A stretch of 64,000 nucleotides of DNA from positions 1-64,000 of the forward strand of contig JAUIEZ010000001.1 of NCBI GenBank assembly GCA_030429665.1, given 5' to 3'. This DNA comes from Gammaproteobacteria bacterium. GTDB taxonomy: Bacteria; Pseudomonadota; Gammaproteobacteria; Arenicellales; CAJQKF01. The translations under genes and the position numbers were made by a program. The notes under the pieces are model-generated. The model did not search any database, was not told the DNA's origin, and worked only from the letters and a program-made list of their open reading frames with translations. Shown in pieces: positions 1-10,559 of the stretch (position 1 is the first letter of the stretch; the number at the start of each line of letters is the position of its first letter).

Positions 1-34
1 TCCTGAATCCCGACGGATCCGTCGGGATTCAGGA
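1..34. repeat. Perfect 34-bp palindrome at the window terminus
   Basis: TCCTGAATCCCGACGGATCCGTCGGGATTCAGGA equals its own reverse complement. Confidence 0.95.
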
Positions 35-483
35 CCGCACCGTGTATGTCGATGTTTCGATCTGTCGCCGGAGAATGCTGAAGGTGCGCCGGTCGCGGGA
101 AATGCTCGGAGTAACTGACGGGCCACCGGGCCAGAATCGTTCCGTCACGGCGAATCACTCGCAGCTCGTTACCGCCGTCGAAGAACCCCGACATGAAAAC
201 GACGTCGCGGCCGGCGGGCTTGTTGTTGATCGTTACACCGCTACCCTCTTTCCGCGAAGGTTGCAGGAAATGTACCGGCGCCCCACCCGGAATGATGTTC
301 TCACGTTCGCGAAACACGAGCACGAAAGTGTCGATCAAGTCGTCAACTACCTCGTACGCGGAGTTCCTGGTCACGCCCGAATACATCCCCGCGCCGAAGG
401 CGACGCACAAAACGATGACCGCGCCCGACAGGGCCGACAGAAATTTACCTGGATTGATGCGCAACAGCCCTGCCTCGCTTGTG
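1..483 (-). CDS. Arylsulfotransferase (ASST)-like protein, partial (C-terminal part outside window); start uncertain
   Basis: Minus-strand reading: ...VIVLCVAFGAGMYSGVTRNSAYEVVDDLIDTFVLVFRERENIIPGGAPVHFLQPSRKEGSGVTINNKPAGRDVVFMSGFFDGGNELRVIRRDGTILARWPVSYSEHF...NIDIHGAVLNPDGS; open frame back to an in-frame stop at 484-486. Confidence 0.5.
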
Positions 484-848
484 TTATTCCGTTCCTGGGC
501 TACGAGAATCGTTTCGATGGACAACGAACCGGGGCAAAAATATCACACGTGATGGGCGCGAAACAGCACCGGCTACGCACGCGCAGCGATCGCTTCCGTC
601 GGCCGTCGCGAGCCGGGTTTCGACCGGCCGGCGGCACTTGCACAAGCCTCGGGGCGGCGCGGTGATTCGCGGCGACCGCCCCCCTGCCGAGACTTGACAT
701 GCACGATGTCCGGCGGGATACCATGCCGGTCGATACCGACAACCGACTTGCACTCCACCGGTCCGGACGCGTCCGTCTTGCGCGACGCGGCGAGGCGTCC
801 TCGCGCGCAGGACCGCGAACGGGAAAGTCGAAACCAGGACGCGAAGCA

Positions 849-2825
849 TTGAGAAAAACCGGTTCCAAGTTTTCGGGTCATGGACTATCCGCCTGGTTGA
901 TTGACGTCCTCGTCGCGCTCGCGGTGACGGCGACGTTCACCGTGTCGACGGGGACGATTGACGGTATCCACGGATATTCCCAATCCATCGCCTACCGCCT
1001 CCAGTCCGAGGCGTTGCTCCGCGGCGACCTGGCGGTAGCCGACAACCCGGCGGAACTTCGTTGGGACTGGGTCTGGAGTGACTCCGGGGTACACCAACCG
1101 TGGGGGCTGGGCGTACCGATCCTGCGCCTGCCTTTCGAGGCCGCGGCCCGGCTTCTGGGCCGCGAGGGTTTCCCGGACCGGCTGGTTTTCATGTTCTACC
1201 TTTTTGTCGCGGTACTCCTGTTTCTCAGGGTGCTTGTCCCAACCGCGCGCGACGGCCCGCGCGGCGCGCCTGACACCGGCGGAAGAGCGTTCGCCGCCTT
1301 GCTGGGATTTCTCTCCCCGTTGCTCATCGTCCTCCTGTCCACGCGCTTCGACGTCTACGAGGAGGCGATCAGCTACCTGATTTTCGCCAGCATCGTCCTG
1401 GCGGCACTGTTGTACCGGTTGGCCCGAGACCCCTCGTTGCCGTGGTTCCTGCTTGCGTGTCTGGTCGCCGGCATGCTGGTTGCGATTCGACCGACGGGCG
1501 TGTTTTATGCGATTCCATCGGCATTCATCCTGCTCTACCTGGCATTGCGTCATCGCTTCGACACCGGCTGGATCCTGGTCGGGTTCGTGGCGTTCGCCAG
1601 TATGCCGATATTCGTGGCCGTGACGAACATGTTCCGCTTCGGTTCGCCGTTCCGTTTCGGCCCACTGGAGGCATTGACGCTCGCGCACGAATTGGCGTAC
1701 GCAATGAATTTCTCCTATCCTTACCTCGGCGAAAGTCTCGCGAGCGCGGCGCGGGAGCTTCTCGGCATGCTGTTCGAACTCGAGCACCGGCTGCCGGAAA
1801 CCCTCGAAGGTGTTGTGCCCCACATGTACCGGCCGGACTTGCATGATTGGCAGTCGGCCGTCATTCGTTATCGCGAGTACTACACGCCCACGTATCCGTT
1901 CTGGGTAGCGTTCCTGGTGGCGCCCGCCTGGTTGATTCCATTGGCTTGTATCGTTCGGCGCCGTACTGGCGTACAGGGACGAAAGCGATGGCTGGGTCCC
2001 GTGGCCGTCGTATCGCTTTGGTCGCTGTGCGCGACGTCGTTGCTTTTCGCCTTCTACTTGTGGACGCCGGTGATCAGCACGCGCTACATGCTGGATTTCC
2101 TTCCGGCCTTTTCCGCGGCAAGTTGCATCACCCTGTTGATAACCGCGAAGGTCGCGACCCGCTTCATCGGGCGCACTGGATTGCGTGCCACGATAGCGCG
2201 CCACGCCGCGATGACCGTTCTGATCGCGGGCGCGGTGTTCTGGACCTATGCCACTGCCCGCGAAGGGATCGCTTCCAGGCCTCGCGGCTACGACTACGTT
2301 CAGGCGGTCGATCTCGACAGCGTAACGGCGTCGCTTCGGCAACGATCGCCGGCGGGCCCCCTGCCGCGCGTGTACCGTTGCGGACAGGTATCCGGCAACT
2401 ATGGTATTCCCATGAATCTCGGGGGATGGAACGCAGAGCGCGGCCAGCCGGAGAACCGGGCCTGCATCGTCGGTCAGGCGACGATACTGTTCTTCGGCGT
2501 ATTCGACTGTCTGAACCTGCTGGTCGAGGACTTCCCGGTTCGTCGCGGCGCGGATGTCGAGCGCTTCTCTCCGGGCGCGACCCGGGTGACGACGGACGCG
2601 GGGCCGCTCCGGCAGGTGGCCATCGAGCGACTCGACGGAAACCGGTACCGCCTGCGTTTCTGTCGCAGCGGACCTACGCTGCGCCAGCGCCCGTGGAACG
2701 ACGTGATGATCGGCTGGGTCGAACCTGAACGACTGACGCTCGGCCGGGCGCCGGTCAGGCTGCTGGCCGCCGGCGTAGAGCGCCTGACGCCGGCCCGCTC
2801 CCCCGATACCTCGAACCGACAGTGA
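849..2825 (+). CDS. Polytopic membrane protein, glycosyltransferase (GT-C/PMT)-like
   Basis: Long ORF (track start 699, TTG at 849 more plausible) with many hydrophobic segments and a GT-C-like layout. Confidence 0.55.
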   Translation: MRKTGSKFSGHGLSAWLIDVLVALAVTATFTVSTGTIDGIHGYSQSIAYRLQSEALLRGDLAVADNPAELRWDWVWSDSGVHQPWGLGVPILRLPFEAAARLLGREGFPDRLVFMFYLFVAVLLFLRVLVPTARDGPRGAPDTGGRAFAALLGFLSPLLIVLLSTRFDVYEEAISYLIFASIVLAALLYRLARDPSLPWFLLACLVAGMLVAIRPTGVFYAIPSAFILLYLALRHRFDTGWILVGFVAFASMPIFVAVTNMFRFGSPFRFGPLEALTLAHELAYAMNFSYPYLGESLASAARELLGMLFELEHRLPETLEGVVPHMYRPDLHDWQSAVIRYREYYTPTYPFWVAFLVAPAWLIPLACIVRRRTGVQGRKRWLGPVAVVSLWSLCATSLLFAFYLWTPVISTRYMLDFLPAFSAASCITLLITAKVATRFIGRTGLRATIARHAAMTVLIAGAVFWTYATAREGIASRPRGYDYVQAVDLDSVTASLRQRSPAGPLPRVYRCGQVSGNYGIPMNLGGWNAERGQPENRACIVGQATILFFGVFDCLNLLVEDFPVRRGADVERFSPGATRVTTDAGPLRQVAIERLDGNRYRLRFCRSGPTLRQRPWNDVMIGWVEPERLTLGRAPVRLLAAGVERLTPARSPDTSNRQ

Positions 2826-3079
2826 GCCGCCCGCAACGATTCGAACCAGGAGCCGTGGCGACGGCAGTATCGACCGCGCACCGGCACGGCGTACGCGAAT
2901 TCTCGTCGCCGACCGGCATACACGTGGTAACCGCGACCACGAATCTGGAACCATTCTCGAGACCGGCGCGGATTTCGGTCGCATCGATTGCTCCCTGACG
3001 ACGTTTACAATGTCGGGACGACATGCGCGGCAAAACGCGGTGTAATGAACGCATCCGAATCGAACCGGAGGATCTACCG

Positions 3080-4186
3080 ATGACCAGCCACCCGCCCTAT
3101 CGCGCAGACGAAGTCGGCAGTCTGTTGAGGCCAGCCGCGATCAAGAAAGCCCGCGTCGCTCATACCGAAGGAAGGCTCGACAATGCCGGGCTCAGACAGG
3201 TCGAGGACGATTGCATTCGCGAGGTCGTTGCGAAGCAGGAGGCCGTCGGCCTGAAGGCGGTGACCGATGGCGAATATCGTCGCGCCTGGTGGCATTTCGA
3301 CTTTCTCAGCGGTCTTGAAGGTGTGCGCCTCGTCACCGGCAAGAAGAGCATCCAGTTCAAGGGCGTCACGACCAAAGCGGAAAGTATCGAGGTCAACGGC
3401 AAGGTCGACTTCGGTGAACATCCGATGGTCGACCATTTTCGGTTCCTGGCGAGCGCTACCTCGGTAACGCCGAAGTTCACCATTCCGTCGCCGACCGTGC
3501 TGCATTTTCGCGGCGGGCGCGACTCCATCAGCACGGACGTCTATCCCGGGATGGATGAATTTTTCGCCGACACGGCGGAAGCCTACCGCAAGGCGGTGCA
3601 CGCCTTCTACGACGCCGGCTGCCGCTACCTGCAATTCGACGACACGGTGTGGGCTTACCTGTGCTCGGAATCCGAATGCCAGGCGGTACGGGATCGGGGC
3701 GAGGACCCGGAATCCCTCAAGCGCGACTACGCGGAGATGATAAAACACGCGCTGTCCAGCAAGCCCGACGACATGACCGTCACCACGCACCTTTGCCGGG
3801 GTAATTTCCGCTCCAGCTGGATCTCCGAGGGCGGATACGAACCCGTCGCCGAGATCCTGCTCGGCGGGTTACCTTACGATGGATATTTCCTGGAGTACGA
3901 CAGCGACCGCGCCGGCGGTTTCGAGCCGCTGCGATTCCTGCCGAAAGGAGACAAACGGGTCGTGCTGGGGTTGGTGACCTCGAAGTTCGGCGAACTGGAA
4001 AACCGCGCCGACGTCCTGGCCCGAATCGAGGAGGCCGGCAAGTTCGCGCCCCTGGAGCAGTTCTGCGTCAGCCCCCAATGCGGTTTCGCGTCAACCGAGG
4101 AAGGCAACCTGCTTTCCGAAGACGAACAATGGCGCAAGCTTGGCTTCGTCGTCGAGTTGGCAAAGGAGGTTTGGGGCGAGTTGTAA
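3080..4186 (+). CDS. Cobalamin-independent methionine synthase C-terminal-domain-like protein (MetE_C / YxjG type)
   Basis: RADEVGSLLRP...VTDGEYRRAWWHFDFL...QFDDTVWAYL...HLCRGNFRSSW...QFCVSPQCGFAS motifs. Confidence 0.85.
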   Translation: MTSHPPYRADEVGSLLRPAAIKKARVAHTEGRLDNAGLRQVEDDCIREVVAKQEAVGLKAVTDGEYRRAWWHFDFLSGLEGVRLVTGKKSIQFKGVTTKAESIEVNGKVDFGEHPMVDHFRFLASATSVTPKFTIPSPTVLHFRGGRDSISTDVYPGMDEFFADTAEAYRKAVHAFYDAGCRYLQFDDTVWAYLCSESECQAVRDRGEDPESLKRDYAEMIKHALSSKPDDMTVTTHLCRGNFRSSWISEGGYEPVAEILLGGLPYDGYFLEYDSDRAGGFEPLRFLPKGDKRVVLGLVTSKFGELENRADVLARIEEAGKFAPLEQFCVSPQCGFASTEEGNLLSEDEQWRKLGFVVELAKEVWGEL

Positions 4187-4400
4187 GAAGAACGCCAGTT
4201 CGGTGGATCCCTTGATGAGATAATCCTGCGCGCCCAGCAATACCGCGTTTCGTCCGATTGCCTTGTCCGTCAGCCGGGCAAGCGCGACGACGGACGTGTC
4301 GGTATCGAAATTGCGAAACTTCTCCAGCGTCGCGAGCCCCTTGCGTTCGGGCAGTCCCAGTTCCAGAACGACGGCATCGAACCCCGGCGCGTCCGCATCC
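4187..4400 (-). pseudogene. Fragment of a response-regulator receiver domain
   Basis: Minus reading DADAPGFDAVVLELGLPERKGLATLEKFRNFDTDTSVVALARLTDKAIGRNAVLLGAQDYLIKGSTELAFFLQ resembles receiver alpha3-alpha5 (LGLP, ALT-like, GAQDYLIKG), with no start or full domain. Confidence 0.6.
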
Positions 4401-4433
4401 ATTGACCGACAACCGATCCCGTATCCGGTAACC

Positions 4434-5291
4434 GTGAACACGAACCTCAAGGCGGCCGCCATCATGTTCGGCGCCATGATCATGCTGACTCTCAATGACG
4501 CCATCGTTAAACACATCGGACAGTCCCTAGCGGTGGGACAGGTCCTGTTGCTGCGCGGCCTGATGGTCATGGTGGTGTTCGCCGTCGCCATCAAGGTTGC
4601 CGGCCTTCCGCTAGTGTCGCGCCAACTGGCGGAACGCTGGACGTTGTTGCGCGGCGCGTTCGAGGTATCGGCGACGGCCTGTTATCTCTCCGCCCTGGTA
4701 CTGCTGCCGCTGGCGGTGGCATCGGCGCTGATATTCGTGTCGCCGATTTTCATCACCCTCGCGGCTGCCTGTCTTCCCGGCGAAAAGGTCGGTTGGAGTC
4801 GCTGGCTGGCGGTCTTCGTCGGTTTTTTCGGCTCACTACTGATCACGCGGCCGTGGGGGGTCGATTTCGACGCCTTCATGCTGCTGCCGATCGCCGCGGC
4901 CGCGCTGATCGCTGGCCGGGATATCGTCACTCGCCGTATCAGCCAGCATCAGTCTTCGCTATACGTGGCCTTCATTACCGCTGCGATGGTCACCGCCGGC
5001 GGCGCCGTCATGTGCCTTTTCACGTGGCGCACGGTGACGCCCGAGAGCCTGTGCTGGATCGCGCTGTGCGCGGTCCTGCTCAGCGGCGCCTACTTTTCAC
5101 TGATTACCGCGTTTCGCACCGGGGAACTTTCGTTCATCGCGCCACTGAAGTACGTGAGCATCGTCATCGCCATCGCGCTTGGCGCGTGGATCTGGAACGA
5201 GCGCCTGGCGGCGCTGCAACTGGCCGGTGTCGTGCTCGTCATCGTTGCCGGAATCACGATCCTGTACCGTGAACGCAGCCGGGCCCGCTAA
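4434..5291 (+). CDS. DMT-superfamily (EamA) transporter
   Basis: Ten hydrophobic segments, duplicated EamA organisation, WNERL and VIVAGITILY endings; GTG start at 4434. Confidence 0.8.
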   Translation: MNTNLKAAAIMFGAMIMLTLNDAIVKHIGQSLAVGQVLLLRGLMVMVVFAVAIKVAGLPLVSRQLAERWTLLRGAFEVSATACYLSALVLLPLAVASALIFVSPIFITLAAACLPGEKVGWSRWLAVFVGFFGSLLITRPWGVDFDAFMLLPIAAAALIAGRDIVTRRISQHQSSLYVAFITAAMVTAGGAVMCLFTWRTVTPESLCWIALCAVLLSGAYFSLITAFRTGELSFIAPLKYVSIVIAIALGAWIWNERLAALQLAGVVLVIVAGITILYRERSRAR

Positions 5292-5368
5292 CGTCGCTCC
5301 ATTGCCGACCGGACCTCGCCGGACACGAGCTTGCCCTGCCGCGTCGACGCGACGTCGTTGCCCGGGTC

Positions 5369-6109
5369 CTAACCCCGGCTGACCAGTACCGGTCCGGTCA
5401 ATTCGCGGAGGGACAGTCGCTGCCGGCCCTGCTCGTCGAAGTTCGATGGCGCCAACCACTGCTCGAAAGCGGCTTTCAACGCCGGCCACTCACTATCGAT
5501 GCACGCATACCAGGCCGTGTCGCGGTTTCGTCCCTTCACCACCGCGGCCTGCCGGAATACGCCTTCGTAGGAGAATCCGAGGCGCATCGCCGCCTCGCGC
5601 GATGCGCGGTTCAAGGCATTGCATTTCCACTCGTAGCGCCGGTAACCGAGCTCGAACACGCGGCGCATCATCAGGTACATGGCCTCCGTCGCCGCAGGGG
5701 TACGCTTCAGCGAGGGTGCGAAGTGGATATGTCCGACCTCGATACTGCCGGCCGCGGGCGCAATGCGCAGGAAGCTGGCCATGCCCACGGCGCGGCCGCC
5801 GGCCTTGTCGATCACGGCATGGAACAGTGGATCGTCGCCGGTGCAGGCACTGTGCATCCACGCGACGAAGGCGGCGGGTTCGTCGAACGGACCGTAGGGC
5901 AGGTACGACCAGTCGGTATCGCCGCCCTCCCGGGTAAAGGCATCGAACAGCTCGCCGGCGTGACGGTCGACATCCAGCGCCACCACGTCGCAGAAACGCC
6001 CGCTCATGGGCTGCCGCGCCGGCTTCCCGGGAACCTTCCAGCCTTGCACCTCGATGCCGACAACGCGCCCGTACGCGTCAATGTCGGTGGTCGTCGTCGA
6101 TTCGTTCAT
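5369..6109 (-). CDS. GNAT-family N-acetyltransferase (RimJ/RimL-like)
   Basis: FEWKCNALNRASREAAMRLGFSYEGVFRQAAVVKGRNRDTAWYA-type signature. Confidence 0.85.
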   Translation of the reverse strand: MNESTTTTDIDAYGRVVGIEVQGWKVPGKPARQPMSGRFCDVVALDVDRHAGELFDAFTREGGDTDWSYLPYGPFDEPAAFVAWMHSACTGDDPLFHAVIDKAGGRAVGMASFLRIAPAAGSIEVGHIHFAPSLKRTPAATEAMYLMMRRVFELGYRRYEWKCNALNRASREAAMRLGFSYEGVFRQAAVVKGRNRDTAWYACIDSEWPALKAAFEQWLAPSNFDEQGRQRLSLRELTGPVLVSRG

Positions 6110-6208
6110 GTATCGGGTCCGGTGGATTGCGATCGCCGCGAATCTATCCCGCCGAGCGAGGGCCGGCAAGTCCAGACGGCAGTTGGCGATGCAGCCGGCG
6201 CCGGGGGC

Positions 6209-7261
6209 TCAGTGCCGGACCCGGTCTCCGCTGTCCGGATCGAACAGGTAACAACGCTCGGGGTGCACGCCAACCTCGATACGCGTCGCCTCCAGCTGGT
6301 AATGACCATCGAGCCGCACCACCGCGTCCTCGTCGTGGCCGTCGAGATGACCGTGTGCGAGCGTGTCGGCTCCCAGCGGCTCGGTCAACTGGACCTCGAA
6401 GAGACCGTGGACTTCCTGGTCGAGGTAAAAATGCTCGGGGCGAACACCCACGTCGACCGACGCCCCCCGGTAGCTTCCGGGCACCTCGATGAGCGTGTCG
6501 CCCAACCGCGCGGCGCCGTTCTCGACCGGGCAGCGAAAGAAATTCATCGACGGCGAACCGATGAAACCGGCCACGAAACGGGTCGCGGGATCTCGGTATA
6601 TATCCATCGGCGTGCCGATCTGCTCGGCCACGCCTGCATTCATCACCACCAGGCGGTCCGCCATGGTCATCGCCTCCACCTGGTCGTGGGTGACGTACAG
6701 GCTGGTCGTGGCCAGGCGCCGCTGAAGATTCTTGATCTCCAGGCGCATCTGCACGCGCAGCTTTGCGTCCAGGTTGGACAACGGCTCGTCGAACAGGAAC
6801 ACGGCGGGCTCGCGCACGATCGCCCTGCCCATGGCAACGCGCTGGCGCTGCCCGCCGGATAGTTGTCGCGGCTTGCGATCCAGCATTTCCTCCAGGTGCA
6901 GCATTGCCGCCACGCGGTCGACGCGCTCGCGAATCTCGGCCTTCGACTGGTTGCGGAGCTTGAGTCCGTAGGCCATGTTGTCGAACACGTTCATGTGCGG
7001 ATACAGCGCGTAGTTCTGGAACACCATCGCGATGTCCCGGTCCTTCGGCTCGAGGTCGTTTACGCGCCGATCCCCAATGTGCACGTCGCCCGAGGATATT
7101 GCCTCGAGTCCGGCAACCATGCGCAACAGCGTCGACTTGCCGCAACCGGAGGGACCGACGATGACGATGAACTCGCCATCCGCGATGTCCACGTCGATGC
7201 CGAACAGCACCTGGGTATCGCCGTAGCGCTTGTCCACGTTTCGTATGGTCACGCTGGCCAT
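6209..7261 (-). CDS. ugpC: ABC transporter ATP-binding protein, sn-glycerol-3-phosphate type
   Basis: Walker [24 protein letters not shown], Walker [17 protein letters not shown]; next to ugpE/A/B-like genes. Confidence 0.9.
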   Translation of the reverse strand: MASVTIRNVDKRYGDTQVLFGIDVDIADGEFIVIVGPSGCGKSTLLRMVAGLEAISSGDVHIGDRRVNDLEPKDRDIAMVFQNYALYPHMNVFDNMAYGLKLRNQSKAEIRERVDRVAAMLHLEEMLDRKPRQLSGGQRQRVAMGRAIVREPAVFLFDEPLSNLDAKLRVQMRLEIKNLQRRLATTSLYVTHDQVEAMTMADRLVVMNAGVAEQIGTPMDIYRDPATRFVAGFIGSPSMNFFRCPVENGAARLGDTLIEVPGSYRGASVDVGVRPEHFYLDQEVHGLFEVQLTEPLGADTLAHGHLDGHDEDAVVRLDGHYQLEATRIEVGVHPERCYLFDPDSGDRVRH

Positions 7262-7263
7262 GA

Positions 7264-8112
7264 CTATTTCTCCGTTTCGGTCAATCCGCGCACGAACAAC
7301 TTCTGCATGGTAACCACCACGATCACGGGCGGCAGCATCGCCAGCAGCGTGGTCATCATGATCAGATGCCACTCGGGCGATTCCTCGGCCGCCTCCAGCA
7401 TCTGCTTGATGCCCATGACGATGGTGTACATGTCCTTGTCGGTGGTCACCAGCAGCGGCCACAGGTACTGGTTCCACCCGTAGATGAACAGGATCACGAA
7501 CAATGCCGCGATATTGGTGCGGGACAACGGCACGAGGATGTCCTTAAAAAATCGCATCGGGCCGGCGCCGTCAATACGCGCGGCCTCGAGCATCTCGTCG
7601 GGCACGGTCAGGAACACCTGGCGAAACATGAAGGTGGCGGTGGCCGATGCGATCAGCGGAATCGAAAGCCCGAAGTAGTTGTTGAGCATGCCGAAGTCGG
7701 CGACCACCTCGAAAGTGGGCAATATACGCACTTCGACCGGTAGCATGAGGGTGATGAAGATCATCCAGAAAAACCCCATGCGGAACGGAAACCGGAAGTA
7801 CACGATGGCGAATGCCGACAACAGCGAGATGGCGATCTTGCCGACGGCGATCATCAGCGCCATCACCATGGAGTTGAACAGCATGATGCCGATGGACTGT
7901 TCCTTGGCATTGCCGACGCCCTCGGTGAACGCCGCCTTGAGATTGACCCAGAACTGGTCGCCGGGAACCAGCGGCATCGGCACCTGGTTCACGCGCAACT
8001 CGGTGTGGCTGGCGGCAACGAAGGTAACCCATATCGGAAACGCCACAAGGGCGATGCCGAGTAAGATGACAAGATGCGAGACGAACGTCGCGATCGGGCG
8101 GTTTTCGACCAT
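7264..8112 (-). CDS. ugpE: ABC transporter permease, UgpE-like
   Basis: MalG/UgpE-type permease; [31 protein letters not shown] loop. Confidence 0.88.
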   Translation of the reverse strand: MVENRPIATFVSHLVILLGIALVAFPIWVTFVAASHTELRVNQVPMPLVPGDQFWVNLKAAFTEGVGNAKEQSIGIMLFNSMVMALMIAVGKIAISLLSAFAIVYFRFPFRMGFFWMIFITLMLPVEVRILPTFEVVADFGMLNNYFGLSIPLIASATATFMFRQVFLTVPDEMLEAARIDGAGPMRFFKDILVPLSRTNIAALFVILFIYGWNQYLWPLLVTTDKDMYTIVMGIKQMLEAAEESPEWHLIMMTTLLAMLPPVIVVVTMQKLFVRGLTETEK

Positions 8113-8993
8113 CAGTACTCTACCCGGCGCTCGATGTAGCGAAACTGGATCACCGTCAGCGCGATAACGATGAACATGAGGATCACGGACTGGGCCGCCG
8201 AACCGCCGAGGTCGAGCCCGATGAAGCCGTCATTGTAGACCTTGAACACCAGGATCTCGGTGGCATTGCCCGGACCGCCCTTGGTGATCGCGTGGATGAT
8301 GCCGAAAGTTTCGAAAAACGCGTAGACCACGTTGATCACCAGCAGGAAAAACGTTGTCGGCGAGATGAGCGGAAAGGTGATGGTCCAGAACCGGCGCGCG
8401 GGGCCGGCGCCGTCTATGGCGGCGGCCTCGTACATCGACTTGGGGATCGCCTGCATGCCGGCGAGAAAGAACAAGAAGTTGTAGCTGACCTGTTTCCAGG
8501 CCGCGGCGATGATCACCAGCAACATGGCCTGCCCGCCGTTCAGACGGTGGTTCCACTCGTAGCCGAAGCCGTCCAGCATGTAGGCGATGATGCCGAGCGT
8601 GGGATCGAACATGAACATCCACAACGCGCCAGCGACGATCGGGGCGACGGCGTACGGCCAGATCAGCAGCGTCCTGTACGTCGTCGCGAAACGCACGACG
8701 CGGTCGGCCATGGCGGCGAGCGCCAGCGCCGACACCATGGACAGCGCGGCGACGCTGAAGGAGAAGAAGATGGTGCGGCCGAAGGTGTCGAGATATCGCG
8801 AATCCTTGAACAGGGCGACGAAGTTGTCCAGCCAGACGAACTTCGTCGACAACCCGAACGGGTCCTGCACCAGCACCGACTGGAACAACGCCTGGCCGGC
8901 CGGCCAGATGAAGAACACGATGGTGACAAATATCTGCGGCGCCACCAGAAGGTATGGCAGCACCGAGGGCTTGAAGTGGACGCGCTTGAGCAC
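8112..8993 (-). CDS. ugpA: ABC transporter permease, UgpA-like
   Basis: MalF/UgpA-type permease; [25 protein letters not shown] loop. Confidence 0.88.
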   Translation of the reverse strand: MLKRVHFKPSVLPYLLVAPQIFVTIVFFIWPAGQALFQSVLVQDPFGLSTKFVWLDNFVALFKDSRYLDTFGRTIFFSFSVAALSMVSALALAAMADRVVRFATTYRTLLIWPYAVAPIVAGALWMFMFDPTLGIIAYMLDGFGYEWNHRLNGGQAMLLVIIAAAWKQVSYNFLFFLAGMQAIPKSMYEAAAIDGAGPARRFWTITFPLISPTTFFLLVINVVYAFFETFGIIHAITKGGPGNATEILVFKVYNDGFIGLDLGGSAAQSVILMFIVIALTVIQFRYIERRVEY

Positions 8994-9034
8994 GGCCTTC
9001 TGTTCGGCTGGATTCCGGCAGTCAGGACCCGCGA

Positions 9035-9070
9035 TTCACCGGCGCGCGCGACGATGCCCGCGCCGGTGAA
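9035..9070. promoter_or_regulatory. 12-bp-stem hairpin between ugpB and ugpA
   Basis: TTCACCGGCGCG-(12 nt)-CGCGCCGGTGAA, perfect inverted repeat in the ugpB-ugpA intergenic gap. Confidence 0.75.
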
Positions 9071-9085
9071 ATCGTCGTGCCCGTG

Positions 9086-10384
9086 CTAGTTGGCGGACTC
9101 GAACTTGCGCAGCAAGTCGTTGCCGCGCGCGACCGCCTCGTCCATGCCCTCTTGCGCGGACTTGGTGCCGTTCCAGATCGCTTCCATTTCCTCGTTGATC
9201 ACGTCGCGCACCTGTACGAAGTTGCCGAACCGAACGCCGCGGGAATTGGGCGTGGGCGCATTGAGACTGAGCTGCTTGATGGCGGTGTCGGTACCGGGAT
9301 TGGCCTCGTAGAAGCCCTGTTCCCTGGACAGCTCGTAGGCCGCGTTGGTGATGGGCACGTAACCGGTCTCCTGGTGCCACCAGGCCTGGACCTCGGGCGA
9401 CGACAGGTAGGTCATGAACCGGGCCACGCCCTTGTACGCATCGTCGTCGTGGCCCCGCAACACCCACAGCGTGGCGCCGCCGATAATCGAGTTCTGCGGT
9501 GAATCGATCACGTCGGGATAGTAAGGCAGCATGGTCTGGCCGAACTTGAACTGCGCCTGGTCCTTGATTCCCCCGTAGTAGGCGGAAGAATTCAGCCACA
9601 TGGCGCACTCGGCGTTGGTGAACATGGGCAGGCTATCGCCACGGCGCCCGCCATACTGGAACAGGCCCTGCTTGCCCCACTCGGCGATGTTGTCGAGGTG
9701 TCTTACGACGTGCTCGTTGTTGAAGGTGAACTCGGTATCGAATCCGGCAAAGCCGTTCTCCTTCGTGCCCATGGGGATATCGTGCCAGGCGCTGAAGTTC
9801 TCGACCTGGACCCAGGACTGCCACCCGAAGGAAAAGCCGCACTTGTAACCGGCGTCGACGATCTTCCGGGACGCCTCGGCCACTTCGGGCCAGGTCGTCG
9901 GCACGCCGACACCGGCCTTGTCGAGGGCGTCCTGGTTGTACCACATTACCGGGGTGGAGCTGTTGAACGGCATGGACAGCAGCTTGCCCTCGGGCGTCTG
10001 GTAGTAGCTGATCACCGCGGGCAGGTAGTCGGACTTGTCGAACGGCTCTTGCGCGTCGTTCATCAGGTCCTCGATGGGATACACGGCGCCCTCCGCCGCC
10101 ATCATGGTCGCCGTGCCGACCTCGAACACCTGGACGATATGCGGCTGCTGTCGGGCGCGAAACGCGGCAATGGCCGCGGTCATGGTCTCGGTGTAGTTGC
10201 CCTTGTACACGGGCACCACGGTGTAGTCCGACTGCGATGCGTTGAAGTCGTCGGCGATCTTGTTGACACGCTCGCCGTTGACGCCGCCCATGGCGTGCCA
10301 CCATTGCACTTCGGTTGCCGCGTGGGCCGATCCGGCGCCTAGCAGCAGGGCCGCGGCGAGCAGGGTTCGATTGCTCTTGATCAT
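9086..10384 (-). CDS. ugpB: sn-glycerol-3-phosphate ABC transporter substrate-binding protein
   Basis: Signal peptide then ATEVQWWHAMGGVNGERVNKIADDFNASQSDYTVVPVYKGNYTETM, typical UgpB. Confidence 0.9.
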   Translation of the reverse strand: MIKSNRTLLAAALLLGAGSAHAATEVQWWHAMGGVNGERVNKIADDFNASQSDYTVVPVYKGNYTETMTAAIAAFRARQQPHIVQVFEVGTATMMAAEGAVYPIEDLMNDAQEPFDKSDYLPAVISYYQTPEGKLLSMPFNSSTPVMWYNQDALDKAGVGVPTTWPEVAEASRKIVDAGYKCGFSFGWQSWVQVENFSAWHDIPMGTKENGFAGFDTEFTFNNEHVVRHLDNIAEWGKQGLFQYGGRRGDSLPMFTNAECAMWLNSSAYYGGIKDQAQFKFGQTMLPYYPDVIDSPQNSIIGGATLWVLRGHDDDAYKGVARFMTYLSSPEVQAWWHQETGYVPITNAAYELSREQGFYEANPGTDTAIKQLSLNAPTPNSRGVRFGNFVQVRDVINEEMEAIWNGTKSAQEGMDEAVARGNDLLRKFESAN

Positions 10385-10559
10385 GAATTGTCCTCCTGTC
10401 CCGTTCTGCACGGGTTCGGGGTTGTGGTGTGGCGACAGGCCCGGGAACGAGGAAGAAAATTGTCCCGCGGGCAGACACTGGATCCAAACCCGTTAGTATG
10501 AATGGTCGATTTTACATATTTATGAGGATCGGCGGGCATCCTCACCGATCCCTTCGCCG

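Noticed and set aside
885-2984. 699-aa minus-strand ORF opposite the GT-C-like gene
   Set aside because: Arg/Gln/His-rich low-complexity translation with no domain, antisense to a convincing membrane protein; a shadow ORF of high-GC coding DNA.
5723-6862. 379-aa plus-strand ORF over the GNAT and ugpC genes
   Set aside because: Spans two minus-strand genes antisense; shadow ORF.
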